Source: Hydnum rufescens UP504
Lineage: Eukaryota > Basidiomycota > Agaricomycetes > Cantharellales > Hydnaceae
DNA: 64,000 nucleotides
Assembly (NCBI GenBank): GCA_014904985.1
Contig: MU128922.1
Span: 116,052 to 180,051 of the forward strand
Direction of reading: 5' to 3'
The notes under the pieces are model-generated. The model saw nothing but the letters and a program-made list of their open reading frames with translations, was not told where the DNA came from and did not search any database. Shown here piece after piece: positions 1 through 11,652 of the stretch. The position numbers and the translations under genes were made by a program. Each line of letters opens with the position of its first letter. Positions within the stretch are counted from its first letter, which is position 1.

Positions 1-138
1 ATCGCAATAATCCTAATGGTCATCTTCTACTTTAATATACGGAAGTGGTGCAGTTTCCGTGTCAAAACACATGTGAAGAAAGGTGGGCCTTGAGATCTTC
101 GAATTCTTAGTGTATAATCCTTATTTTCTCCCGTATAG

Positions 139-722
139 CCAAAGAAGCGTCCCCGACGAAAAGAATCTCATTTGCTTTGCCTCCGCGTAACCCAGCTGTA
201 TCAGGCCTCACAAGGATACCTCCCAGATCTTCTTCTCGTCATCCACACAAAGTGTCTCCACTTGATCCAATCGCTCTTCCGACCTACCCCTCTCACCCAG
301 AGCCCTCGGACCCTGCACCACAAGCCCCCCCGGCGTTGGCGCAGTCGATGCCAGTGGACTCTTCCCCTTTCGCCCCTGTCCTTCGAGACCTCTCACTTGT
401 GGAGCTGCAAGAACACTACGACATCGCGAGGGAACGGATCTCGGCCTGGCGCCAGGCGCTTCCCGTCGATGACTGCAGACAATTGGCCCATTCTCCCACC
501 ACCACACAGAGTTCCCAAGACACGGTGGTGGTTACGGATTCCCAGACAGGGTTGAAATCCCAGGAAACGAGGATGATGACAGACACACCCTCAGTCCCCG
601 ACTCGAGCAGTGGCGCTCAGCGCTCGTCATCGAGGGCATCATCTCGATGGTTCACTTTTATCCTTCCTGGTCCAAGTACACCATCGCTAGAAGACCCTCA
701 TCCCACTAAATTTAATACATAG
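139..722 (+). CDS. 3' part of an unrecognised gene, cut by the window edge
   Basis: The frame is open from an acceptor-like TATAG at 134-138 to a TAG at 720-722. There is no ATG near its left end, so this is probably a last or internal exon whose 5' part lies outside the window. The product is rich in Pro and Ser. One short segment looks like a real helix (LSLVELQEHYDIARERISAW, about nt 391-450), followed by an acidic Ser/Thr-rich tail. I recognise no domain. A second frame is open across much of the same stretch and begins with a basic PKKRPRRK-like run, so the frame choice is not certain. I prefer this frame because of the amphipathic helix. Confidence 0.35.
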
Positions 723-1340
723 TAATTTACTGCGCTGTCACCATGAGAGATCGATCGCTGGCGCCAGGATTTCTTGGGGTTGGTCGTCGCATGCTTGGCG
801 GGACCGCAAAATTAATGGAATGAATGGGAGGCTGGTACCTCGCCCATACTCCTAGCTGATCCGGGACGTGAACAACAGTGTCTATAGCTACAGCCTCTCC
901 TGATGGTACTGAAAATATATGGACAATGAAGTCATAATTCATACTATTACGCTACACGACCCATCCGTGAATCTAGTGAGATACCATTAGACCGTTTGAA
1001 TGAGAAAGCCTCGGATAATCGAGGATTACGCCGCGGAGGATCACCATCGGCGCCGCAGACCGAGTTGACGTAGCTATCTTCCGCAAGCGTAAGAACTGCC
1101 GGCTCGCAGCTTTATCTTTTTCGGGTAGACTTGCAATATACTTCCCCCTCTTAAAGGAGTTGTCTGCAACCAGGATAGATGGTTTGTTGAGGCCATCTGA
1201 ACTAAACATGGTCATTCAGAAGGGTGCATCCCTAGGGCGACGCCGGGAGTATGCACTGGGATAAGTTGCCAAGATGGGAGGGCACAATGAATACCAATAT
1301 TCATTGAGGGCAATTATGTGAAAGGTATTTCCCATTCATT
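723..1340. other. intergenic, nothing recognised
   Basis: Only short open frames without protein-like composition. I see no RNA gene or repeat here. Confidence 0.4.
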
Positions 1341-1649
1341 AGGGGGCTTCACAGTAGAGAAAACTAGAGCAAAACTGAAAGCAAAAGTGTGACACAAGTG
1401 CCAGTTTTGTTTTTGCGGCGATACAACGGATTTGATGACGGTCCCCCGGAAGTGGCTGTACTTCACAGAACTGGGTGAAGCCCAGTTTTGCTCCAGTTTT
1501 CCGCCACTTGGACCTCTGGAGCTGCTTCACAAAACTGGAGCAAAACTGCACTTTTGTTCCAGTTTTGCCCAGTTTTGCCAAGTCTTTTCCAGTTTTGATT
1601 TTTCAGTTGTGTCACACTTTTGCTCCAGTTTCGCTACCGTGAACACCCT
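1341..1649. mobile_element. MITE-like inverted-repeat element with CCAGTTTTGC-type subterminal repeats
   Basis: The left end reads AGGGGGCTTCACAGTAGAG. The reverse complement of the right end reads AGGGTGTTCACGGTAGCG. Both continue into AAACTnGAGCAAAA and then AAAAGTGTGACAC. The interior holds at least eight copies of CCAGTTTTGC or its complement, in both orientations. ATT lies directly outside each end (1338-1340 and 1650-1652), a possible 3 bp target duplication. No transposase frame is present, so the element is non-autonomous. Many short repeats near the ends recall transposase-binding sites of cut-and-paste elements. The superfamily cannot be assigned from this sequence. Confidence 0.6.
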
Positions 1650-1652
1650 ATT

Positions 1653-3087
1653 GTAATGAACTTTGAGTCATTCTTTTCGAAGAGCATTTAGCCATGTATT
1701 GCCCTCCTCAATGCGTATGAATTCCAGAGAGCGAACGTTCGTAGGATTGCTGAATTCAGGGGAAGATACTCCAGAATGGGGACATCAAGGGATTGCATCA
1801 ACAAAAGGGTATGAGAGCACCAAATGGATGGCAGAAATCCCCCCAGGCGCTTGACCGCAGTATCATCAAGAAGTCTCATTCCGGCATGCAGGGAAGCGAC
1901 GGCATTGGCGTGGTCCGCGGATTGGAGAAATCTGTCGGCGAGTGCCGATTCTATTACATGGACTGCTGCGGACCTCTGACAATATTTTTTTCTCTCATAT
2001 TGGCCTGCTGCAAGGTGCCACTTCAGCAATAGACTCGGAAGTTGCTGGCGCGCCCACGGCGTTAAGGATCGCTATCACGAATTAATCGGACTTTAATTCC
2101 GTTCCTCTGAAAAGTGCACGACTTCTAAGTACTGAATATGCTACTGCGCTAATCTGATGCGAACACCATGGAAAATACGATATTTTGGCTTGCAGTGGTG
2201 GTGATTAGCATAGGACCGTGGGTAGAATGTTTTACATTTCGTTTCAGTGTTATTGCAAGGGACATACTGAGCTCGCGAGAGGTGGTGAATCTTTATCCAG
2301 GTCGCAGATTCCTTGACCAAACAGGGGTGCAAAACGCAGGATTTCAAGGGTAAGAGCACATGGGCAGAGCGCAAAAATATCTAAGACTGCATATCTCCCG
2401 TACGTAAATGCTCATATCAAGACCGCTTGTATCAAGACAGCAGGGCGGAAGATTTCCTCACAGACCGCCGCCGGTGGCACAGATTCGCAGGAAAGCCCTC
2501 CAAGTAAGGGATTATCGGCCAAATTTTAGGATCGGACAGCAGATCGCCCTACGGAACACCCAAGGCACGCCAAATAGAATCACCCGAACCTCACACTGGG
2601 AATCTAGATCGATTTTATGGTTACTTGGTTTGGGATCCGAGCGGACAGAGCCATTATAGGTGTTAATTTATATTTAGGCCACATCATTTTTTGTCACCAG
2701 TGCTCGTTGGCTCCACATGCTCGAAGTCGGGATTACCTGGGCGGCACCGCATACATCTAGGACGTTTCCAAGGGTGGGCATCCGCAACTGGCTGATACGT
2801 AGTTTGCCGCTGTACTGATGCACTGTCTATTTTTTCCTGTCGTAAGGAATTTAGCCGGTGGATTCAATCCCACATGACTGCAGGCTTTCTCTCTTAAGCA
2901 ATGGCCACAGTTGAATGAGGGTACAATTCACCATCAGATCTCCGATACACTGCATATAGTGCTGCTGGAGGAGCCATTCCTGGGTCCTAACTACAGCCGC
3001 GACATCTCCAACGAAAGGAAATAGATAGCCTTATTATTTGATCCCCTTCAGTCCCCCCTGCTGCTGTCCTCGATCCTTCCCCCCTCA
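1653..3087. other. intergenic, no gene recognised
   Basis: About 1.4 kb of short open frames on both strands with no convincing domain or codon pattern. The last 100 bp are pyrimidine-rich (CCCCTTCAGTCCCCCCTG) and may belong to the promoter of the transporter that starts at 3088. Confidence 0.35.
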
Positions 3088-5327
3088 ATGGCTGCCCTGC
3101 TTGGTAGCCCCCAATATTCTGTTAATGAAGCACACCCGGTTATCCATGGGAAAATAAACCCAGTAGGTGAGGTGACCTCTGTGAACGGAGGGAAGGAAAT
3201 CCAGAAAGACCAAGCTTTCTCGCTTGATTGTATGGATACTCCGCTCCCCCCTGCGGATGAAATATACTTTCCAGAAGGAGGACTTCGGGCTTGGTCCGTG
3301 GTATTCGGCGTAAGTCTTCACCATTAGACTATACGCTGTCGCTCCCAATCACATTCACCGGATTTCTAGTCGTTCCTACTGGCATTCTCATCGTGAGTTT
3401 CTCTCTGAACGCATACTACAGTCATTCTCATCGGTACGAGTCATTCAAGTTTCGGCTTCGTGAATGCGTGGGTCCGTATGCTATTGATCGTAATCCCTCC
3501 ATTATTCTAATCCTCTTCACAGGGAGTGCGTACACATGTATCTCAAACCAACGTTGAAGCTCTTATGCAGATGATCAAAATTTAGGTCTTCCAGGAATAT
3601 TACGCGAGAACTCTACTCAAGGATCAGTCGCAGGGTACGATGTAAGTGTTTACAAGTCCATTCCTCTCATGGGAAGATTATGGATCGATTATCCCTACAG
3701 TGCCTGGATCGGTTCGACACAAGTATGTTGGTCGTGCTTTGGCAGTTTAGGCTTGTTGAACACTCATGAATTTCTTTTTCAAGTACGCCCTTGTGTACCT
3801 CCCTGTGCGTAATTTCGTCATTTACATTTACCATTGTGTCGCTGAGTACCGTAGCTATTTTTCAGTGTCTTGTTAGTGGCCGCCTCCTCGATATTGGATA
3901 TCTTCGGGCACCGTTGCTTGTAGCATCAGTATCTCTAGTCTTCTGTCTCTTCATGACCGCCCAGTGCACCCAGTACTGGCAGTTCATGCTGTCACAAGGT
4001 GTCACTCTAGGTGTATGTATGTTGATTTGTGATATGCAGCCTCCTGCTGAGTATTGGTTTGTGGCAGATTGTTAGCGGTTTTGTCTTCGGTCCGGCGTTA
4101 CCAATTGTGACCCACTATTGTAGGTGACTTCGGATATCTACCCAGTCGCGAACTTACAGAGGATCTCAAACAGTCTACAAACGGAGAGCTATAGTCTATG
4201 GGATCGTGGCACTTGGGGCCAGCACGGGCGGTACTGTGCTAGCCATAGCTGTAAGAAAGCTCTTGCCAAGGGTCGGGTAAGCTCCCTTCCATTGCTTGTT
4301 CCCCTTTCCGGATGGTTCTGTATCCCCACGTTAGGTTTCCGTGGACGATGCGCATCACCGCTTTGATCTTCATTGCTACTACAGGGACGGCAAACATTAC
4401 GCTGCGGCGCCGTCTCCCACCCAAGAATGTCAAGGGCGGTTTGTTTAATCTGCCTGCTTTCAGAAGCATGCCGTACACGCTGTACACAGCATCCATGTGC
4501 GTAGGATTGCTTGGGATATACACTGGTACGTGCGTGTGTACACCTATCTTTATATATAAAAATGGACTCATTCTTCTACTACTGATCCCCTTTCCCTTGA
4601 CTCCTGACATTTCCCCACTAGTCCTCACGTACATCGACACGATGGCGGTAGGATTGGGTATAAATCCAGAGATGTCGTTCTACTTGGTGGCAATAGCCAA
4701 CGCCGCATCGGCGGTGGGACGCTTCGTACCATGCTTGGCGGCTAACCGGCTTGGTGCCGTGAATCTTCTCATCATATTCACCTTTATTGCTGCCGTAATG
4801 ACTATCGCTTGGCCATTTGCGAAGACCTTTGGGAATTTGCTTGCGATCTCTATTGTATATGGGTATGAAGGAGAGATCATTTGCAAAATATTGGAAACTG
4901 ACCTGTGTCCCCGGTTGTAGAGCTTCCACTGGAGCCTATATGAGTCTTATGGCGCTCCCTGTGGCAAAACCCTCAATGGGAGGACAGGGCGATATCGGGC
5001 GACGAACTGGTAAGTCTTTACCTGCGGAACGTTCATGATTCACCGATATGATGCATTTATCCTTGATAGGTATGGTCTTCACTGTATGCTCGATAGGCGC
5101 CCTATGCGGCCCTCCCATATCTGGACTGATTGAGGCTAGAACTGGGGGCTATATTGCCGTGGGTTATTATGCAGGTATGCATTCCCCCTTATGTATGTGG
5201 CATCATGTCCGGTGGCTGGTGGTGACTCATGGACGACCTTCTGGCAGGCTCTGTGACTATTCTTGCTTGTATTTTGATGTTCGCATGTAAAATCGTTGCT
5301 ACAGGGAGAGTTGCTGGATCTTTTTAG
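3088..5327 (+). CDS. MFS transporter, fungal monocarboxylate-porter type
   Basis: A many-exon gene for a plasma-membrane transporter of the major facilitator superfamily. Exon 1 starts at ATG 3088 and ends in FPEGGLRAWSVVFG before GTAAGT. That motif marks the first helix of fungal MCT-like (Mch-type) porters. Later exons give GFVNAWG and GVFQEYYARTLL, WIGSTQ then YALVYLP, a helix-rich exon at 3867-4011, IVSGFVFGPALPIVTHY, and VALGASTGGTVLAIA at 4210-4260. The exon at 4336-4525 is FPWTMRITALIF onward, and 4621-4859 holds LTYIDTMAVGLG. The last exons end in GALCGPPISGLIEARTGGY and a final helix, with TAG at 5325-5327. The order matches the 12-helix family. The substrate cannot be told; family members carry monocarboxylates, riboflavin or other small solutes. 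Some small exons near 3400-3600 remain uncertain. Confidence 0.8.
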
Positions 5328-6455
5328 GGTAATTTTCATAGCTCTTATCAGATACAGGGGATGTCAAATTTTGGAAAACGGAGGGCTCAATACTTGTAGT
5401 AAATGCCCTCTCACTCTGCAGGCATATTCTTTACTCATATGATCATGAAATATAATATTTATTCCGCTTGTGTGGAATCTTCTCACCTGGGCGCGAAATC
5501 AGGTTTTTAGCGCCGAGAGTCATGTGTCGGAGCTACCCAATTTAATTTCTAAAAGTGGCCGTTATCCAAATTTCGTCCAATACTGCGCCTCTTGGAATTA
5601 AGCGCTCACCGAAGAGCGCTTGCCCAACCCGGTTTCGCCCTGCACGTCAACTCGAACCATTTTCGCCTGCCTCCTGTCTAACATATAAAGGCAAGTTCTA
5701 TATATAGTATCTGACTTCTCATTAGTGTATCGATGGTCATGTTGTATGTTCTCTCTCACTGCCAACTGATGCGTTCAAACAAAACCACGGTTACTGGAAT
5801 TTTGAGACAATTAATACGAGGCACAGCTAGAACCTAGTCGTCTTTGAGTCCGGGCCATGGTTGAGCATGGTCTGGCAAGGGAGACCATGGGGCCGGTACG
5901 AAAACGACATAATTGGTTGCTGCCGCCATGAAAATTCCAAAGTTCGGATTGAGGTCACAAGGCAGGGAGATTCACAGGGCCTTATCCGGCCAGTCTTCGA
6001 CAACTCCTCGACGTGACTCATTCCCTGTGCCTTGTCCAAAGGAGGCTTAGGAGACGGAACAAGGGGGGCAGGTTCATTGTAATTGATGCAATGCTCGTTT
6101 GGATTGTGACAGCAAGAAGTACGCGTTCATACCATGATATTGCGATGAACAGAGACCTCCCAAAATACTGTAACATGGCCCAATGTCACCCTGCCACTGC
6201 ACTGCAAATGAAGTCGAGGTCCTTGTACTAAGTCCGACTCCGTCAAAATTAAAAATCAAGTTGCAGCAGCACCACAGGCACGACTCCAGAGAGCAGATAA
6301 CCAAGACCAGAGAGAAGCCTCTGCTGCGCCTGCGGATGTTGAGATAACAGTAAACCCTGAGATAAATGGAACTCGGATTGTAGATTAGGGAAACAACTAT
6401 ACAGGACCACGGCACTTGCCGTTCACACTCACCGCTTCCCTTACAGATTATCCCA
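5328..6455. other. intergenic / promoter region before eL31
   Basis: No gene recognised. A TATA-like ACATATAAAGGC is near 5680-5692 and TATATATAG near 5700-5707. Short frames at 5827-6484 lack protein character. Confidence 0.35.
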
Positions 6456-7135
6456 ATGGTCAGTTTGTCTTCCCAATGAGCCATTTTTTTGACCGGGTTG
6501 TCGAGTAAACTGTGGATTAACTAACGGTCTCCCCCATCCCGTCTCACCAGGCTCCCACTAAGAAGGAGAAAAAGGTCAGTCGGGTGCCGGAAAAGTTTAG
6601 CTCTTAAAGGACAACTGACGAGCTTTCGACCTCTTATTCGCAGCCCACCAAGACACGGAGCGCCCTCGAAGACGTGGTTACCCGGGAGTACACCATCCAC
6701 CTGCACAAATACGTGCATGGGCGATCGTTCAAGAAGCGTGCACCATGGGCCGTGAAGTCCATCGTCTCCTTCGCTCAAAAGCACATGGGCACCAAGGATG
6801 TTCGGATCGACCCAAAATTGAACCAACAGGTATGGCACCAGGGCATCAAAAGCGTCCCACATCGTTTGCGCCTGAAGCTTGAGCGTGAGTGATTTTTTTT
6901 TATTGGTCAATGCGCCTTTTCGTTCTGTTCTTGATCGATTTCTACATCTGCTCGAAATTGATAGGGAAACGTAACGATGAAGAGAACGCAAAGGAGAAGC
7001 TGTATACCTACGCGTCGTATGTTCCAGCCACCTCTTTCAAGGTTTGTGAACATTCCTCGTTGCACCGTATCTCGTCCGTCTCACTCGTTTCTGCCTCTGT
7101 AGGGGCTGCAAACGGTGGTGGCAGATGCGGAGTGA
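6456..7135 (+). CDS. RPL31: 60S ribosomal protein L31 (eL31)
   Basis: Structural protein of the large ribosomal subunit, near the peptide exit tunnel. Five exons are clear. The ATG at 6456-6458 is itself the whole coding part of exon 1 and is followed by GTCAGT. Exon 2 (6551-6574) encodes APTKKEKK. Exon 3 (6644 to about 6889) runs from [18 protein letters not shown] through [14 protein letters not shown] to KLER. Exon 4 (6965-7041) gives [20 protein letters not shown]. Exon 5 (7103-7135) ends in [10 protein letters not shown] and a TGA. The assembled product is about 125 residues, the usual eL31 length, with all family signatures. An intron directly after the start codon is common in fungal ribosomal-protein genes. 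I saw no C/D-box snoRNA in its introns. Confidence 0.95.
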
Positions 7136-7464
7136 TTGGCTTGGGCGGGAATCATATATTTCTCATTCAGTCTTTCACCATGCGACAGATATGACATGAT
7201 CATATGCAATATCTCATGCCTGCCAACCTAATGCGAGGCACGAGCCACTAGTATAAGGACCACATAAGTGCTAGGAGAAGCAAACTGAACGAGATGTGTG
7301 GCCGACTCCACCAGTCCTGCATAAGCTAGTCCGGGAACTTCTCACTCACAAATCAAAAACAGGAACGCAGGAGACTAAACATGCTGCTTATACATATAAT
7401 TATGTTGTACGTTGGGTGAGAGACAATGCCGTTGGGGAACTACAGTAGATCGAGTGCTGGTCTT

Positions 7465-7790
7465 TACAGTGAAAAGACAAACGGCCCTGGACCGCGCCAC
7501 CGCCAGATCTTGCAGTCATTGTAAGGATATTGGGCGGTTGGATCCAAAGTCTTGTTTTGGCACAAGCAGTTAAAGTCTGTATAGGAACAACTGCCAGGAC
7601 TGTAGTTTGTCACGCAAGGCATTGCACAAGCTAGAGAGAGTCATTGCAAAATGAGAAAGAAAGTGAAGAGAGGAGGAAATTAGCCCGTGCATGGATAGCC
7701 ACTCGCCCGTTCCAGTAACGAAGAATTGGCAAGGAGTTCAGCCGAGGGATAGCGGGCGAACAAGACTAGGGCGACAAAGAAGGTGAGCAT
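7465..7790 (-). pseudogene. decayed CFEM-domain protein gene
   Basis: A damaged paralogue of the CFEM gene at 9964-10613, same strand. The first exon (ATG at 7788-7790) still encodes a signal peptide ending in LLANSSLLERASGYP, close to the intact copy. The second part keeps CAMPC, SPGSCSYTDFNCLC and YNDC. The sixth cysteine of the domain is replaced by tyrosine (codon TAT, 7527-7529). About 16 bases are missing at 7504 relative to the intact copy, which shifts the frame and removes the eighth cysteine, the Ser/Thr stalk and the GPI signal. The intron donor is GCACGG where the intact copy has GTACGG. The 3' half after about 7464 is gone. Function as a CFEM protein is therefore unlikely. Confidence 0.8.
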
Positions 7791-8420
7791 TATGGAGAAA
7801 AAGAGGAATGGGAAAAGGACAGGACAGGATGACGAAACGGAGGTCAGGAAAGAATAGACGCTGGTTGCAGAGCACTTATACCCGTGTGTTGACCTAGGCC
7901 GATTATTCATGGAACTCGGTAGTGCTATAGGCACGCACCTACGACTACTTTTGTACTTCAAGAGCCAGATAAACTAAATGTGCAGAGGGGGTATTCCAGC
8001 TCATCGAGAGGAATGGGGGAGGGTTGGTCCAAGCAATCAGCTCTGTAATTGACGCTCAGTAGTGCACCCCAAAAAACACTTGACCCGTGGAAGTTGCCCA
8101 AGCGGTTAGTGAGATTACGTGATCAATCGCAGCCCGTAGGGGGGGGTAGAATGGCGGAAGTGGGGCCCAGCAGGCGCTAACGAACCCGCAGCCGTGGAAT
8201 GTGATTCCCAAGCAAGCTAATACAATAAGGGGGGGTCGGATTGGGTGTGACACCTGGAAAAGTAACAACATGTGACCCTGTGGCTCCGAAGCGCCGGGTA
8301 TGGTCGCACCCACGGTTCTGTACAGGAAGTGAATCACATCATGGAATCCATGCAGTCCACACTGATGCACAGCCAGATATTACCTTGCTTGCAAGGTCAC
8401 TCCCACCCCACTAGCACAAG
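7791..8420. other. intergenic, nothing recognised
   Basis: Short open frames on the minus strand only, without recognisable motifs. Confidence 0.3.
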
Positions 8421-8734
8421 TATGTAATAAACCTGTCAGTTCTTGGTTTCTGATTGGTTCAGACGTTCAGTTTTGCATGATTGTTTTCTAGCCTTGACAA
8501 TATAACCCTAATCTCCGCACACTCGGAATGATTTGCAAGCATGTCCGCAAGCACATTCGATGCCTATCTAGTAGATAATTGTTTATAGTAAATGTCAGGG
8601 CGGCATAGGCGCCCGCAACCTTGCTTGCAAACCATTCCAAATGTGCGGAGATTAGGGTTATTCTGTCAAGCCTGTCATGCAAAGCCAAAGGTCCGAACCA
8701 ATCAGAAGCCAGGAAGCGGCATGTTTATTACATA
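8421..8734. mobile_element. fold-back (MITE-like) element with ~110 bp inverted arms
   Basis: The left arm (8421 to about 8541) and the right arm (about 8620-8734) are near-perfect inverted copies. The outer 12 bases TATGTAATAAAC pair exactly with GTTTATTACATA. Inner blocks such as TAACCCTAATCTCCGCACA and TTTCTGATTGGTTC also recur inverted. About 78 bp of unrelated sequence separates the arms. TA stands at both outer edges, consistent with the TA target duplication of Tc1/mariner-like non-autonomous elements. No coding frame spans it. It sits between the decayed and the intact CFEM genes. Confidence 0.75.
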
Positions 8735-9963
8735 ATTGCGCTGGTAGAAGTGACCACCTTTTTCTTTCCTTTCTTCTCCCCGACCCATAATATTGCGGTA
8801 GCATTGATATTTTGGTTTCTGACATTGATCACACTATTAATTTAGCATTCTCCCCCCTCGCCGCTCTCTTTCCCCTCTTCTTTCCCCCCAGATCGTGGTA
8901 CGACTCCCTAATACGGTTAAGAATTTAAAACCCCCACTCCAAACGTGACGTTATTGCTAGCTTAGTAACACCCGGAGCCCGAGTGTGACAAGACCGGTTT
9001 ATTAGAGTGACGGGGAGCTACAGCCGCATTATTGCGCGGCGGGTCCGCCAAATTTGGAGCGCCCGAGAAGTCGACATGACAGGCGTGACAGGCGAGCTAT
9101 GCAACCCGTCACTGGGCGACCACCACCGTCTTTCCGCTAGGATTCGGAGTGGTAAGCACTCCAAGTCCACTAGATAGTCGAGCACCTCCGTTGGCATGCC
9201 CATTGGTGTAGTTGGCGATCTCCAATGTCACAATTTCAAGTCTAATTAGAATAGCCCTGGCAAAGAAGCTACATTCGAACTCTGACGAGGCCTAACTCAC
9301 GAATCCCTCGAATCTATTGTACGTACAGCACATGTACTGTAGATTCTTTTGTCCCGCGGTACATCGAGACCCCGAAAAAATTTTTCTGCACCCCGGTTCT
9401 TTTGTCTTCGCGAAGTTACACAAAAAGAAGTGTAAGTACCCAGGGCCGGCAAGGTTGAGGCCCGGCCACCCCTCGTACGCCCCTTGCCTTGGTGTAAATT
9501 TCTTATAGTAAAGCAAGGCAGTCGATGAATTGGGAAGGGACAAAGCGCCAAAGATAGGGGAAGCATCACGTGCGAAAATAAGCGGCTACACTCCCAAAAC
9601 ATGTAGTGCACGAAAGCCCGCAATGGTATTGCTTGATAAATGATGCAAAATTTATTGATGGGGGACGTCGTCATGATGGAAAAATACGAAAACAGCAAGC
9701 GAAGCAACATACATACAGTATGCACGCATGCGTGCAAAAAATGGGCACGAAAAAAGTCTGAATGAGACCCAAACAATGCACAAACAACGAAGAAAGAATG
9801 AGAAGCCTGACTCTAATCGCACTCCTATTTCAAGTCCCGCGCCAAAAGCGTGCCAAAGAAGAGTGGACCGGGGCGGCATGAGTGGGACGGAGACGATAGA
9901 GTAACAATGTTTGTGGGTGACGTGAATGATTGCGAAAAGAAGGGGGTCATTTGGGAGGATTCT
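8735..9963. other. intergenic, nothing recognised
   Basis: T- and C-rich at 8755-8890. Several long frames on the minus strand at 9297-9879 have a skewed Phe/Cys/His-rich composition that does not look like protein. No RNA gene or repeat seen. Confidence 0.35.
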
Positions 9964-10613
9964 TTACAGGGCGATCGCAATAACGGCGAGTGTGCCGACG
10001 ATGGCCGTCACTGGCCCTGAGAGGAAGGGACGACCAGCACTATTAGACGTCTTGGATGACGGACTACTAGAAGGCGAGGACGAAGTCCTGGTGGCCGATG
10101 TGCTTGCAAGAAAAATACATCAACTTTATTTTTCCCGTGGACGTGAGGAAGTGAAAACTTACCTGGATGTGGATGATGAAGACCTCAAGCTCTGGGTAGG
10201 AGTATATGTAGCCGTGAGAGTGACGCCCTAAATCGGTTGGGTTAGTGCGAAAATACCGCGTCTGGTGTTTGGTAAGACTTACGGCAGCAAGACAAGAGGC
10301 CTTGGACTGGGCCACCGCCTGAGCGATGTCGGCCGAGCTCGTGCAGTCGTTATAAATGCATTGAGCGGTCGTATCCAAGAAAGTTTGGTCTTTACACAAG
10401 CAGGCAACATCTGTAGAGGAACAACTACCGGGATTGAAGTTTGACAGGCAAGGAGTTGCGCAAGCTACGGGGGATCCTGTAAATGAGAAGGAAAATGAGG
10501 AGGAGGAATTAGCCCGTACATGGATAACCGCTCCGCGGCAGCAAAGGATTGGCAAGGAGTGCAGCCGAGGCACATGCGACGAAGAAGAATGGGGCAGCAA
10601 AGAAAGCAAGCAT
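9964..10613 (-). CDS. CFEM-domain GPI-anchored cell-surface protein
   Basis: Secreted, wall- or membrane-bound protein; CFEM domains of fungi can bind haem or act at surfaces. The ATG at 10611-10613 opens a signal peptide (FFAAPFFFVACASAALLA). Exon 1 ends at GYP before GTACGG. Exon 2 starts after CCCGTAG and gives the eight CFEM cysteines in order: CATPC, NPGSC, VACLC, QCIYNDC and KASC. Exon 3 adds a Thr/Ser stalk (GVTLTATYTPTQSLRSSSST). Exon 4 continues Ser/Thr-rich and ends in NSAGRPFLSGP plus a hydrophobic tail (TAIVGTLAVIAIAL) and a TAA at 9964-9966, a typical GPI-attachment signal. All introns are GT-AG. The haem-binding role is inferred from the family; the axial Asp often seen in haem-binding CFEMs is not obvious to me. 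Confidence 0.85.
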
Positions 10614-11652
10614 TGTGGAAGGAAGGGGAATGGACGAAGAACAGCAAACGTATTGGTTGCCGACTATTTATACTTGTGTGTTGAACAAAGACATTCGAAC
10701 AAAAGTAGAATGCCATTGAGACACGTGACCTATTTTATCCATGACAACAAAAAGGTTTGGGTGGGAAGTCAAGGCCACGTATTGTCACCCCACTTGCTAT
10801 TGTTAGTCCACTTGAGCTTTGAAATGCTCTTGCGATTCGAAAGCAAACCTGGCGGCCGGCGCTGGGCGCCGTGAACGACCTTGCAATCCAACCCTCCAAA
10901 ATTTTGTTGAAAATTTGCGACGACCGATAGCAGGTTCCACGACCGCCCCTTAGGCACCATCAGAGGGGACACCGGGTGCCCATTGGGTTGGAGAGTCCGG
11001 CTAGCAGTTGGATTCCCTCCAGGAACCAACTATGTTCGCGCAGGTAGGTAGCCGCTTTGAGGCCCTCATAGTCTGCGGATACGTTGTGGAATCATTCCTA
11101 ATCGTTCTAGTCATATTTGTAAATTAAAGATGTTGGTTGAGTCGCGACGGATATGAACGCCGATGTCAATTCAAAAGTATCTGACAACACCCGCTACTTG
11201 GCTAGCTCAACAACAGGGAGACACAGAGGGCTAGGAAGGAGGCTGGCCCAATGGTGATGGAAGGCGGCCAGGTTGGAGTCCTCCGTGACTCTGGGTAAGG
11301 TTTGTATCTCTGATTACGTAAACAAGACCGTGACCCAATCGATCGGTGAGTGGCAATACCATACTCACGAACCCTACATACAGTAATATAGTAATATAAG
11401 TATAAAAATATAACCGCCCATCAAGCGCTCACTAGAAGCATGCCCGAATAACAAACCGTGCTCAGCAAAACTCCTGCCGAAACAAGCAATATCAAGACCC
11501 ATCAATGCAATGTTTCGGGAAGCAACGCGGTTGGCAAGGTTTTTTTTCACAAATGGATTACACAGGGAAATAGGCGAGGCTATGGTTAGACGCCCACGAC
11601 TGGCAAAACCCGCGGCACGTGGCCCAATGCCCTCACTTTGCACGCCTGTTTC
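10614..11652. other. intergenic, nothing recognised
   Basis: The stretch 10620-10720 probably holds the CFEM promoter (TATTTATAC near 10665 on the plus strand). No gene is recognised from 10770 to 11650, although one minus-strand frame at 10769-11029 is open. Confidence 0.3.

Noticed and set aside
9297..9879. overlapping minus-strand frames of 159 and 75 codons
   Set aside because: Cys/Phe/His-rich composition typical of antisense frames; no splice or start context.
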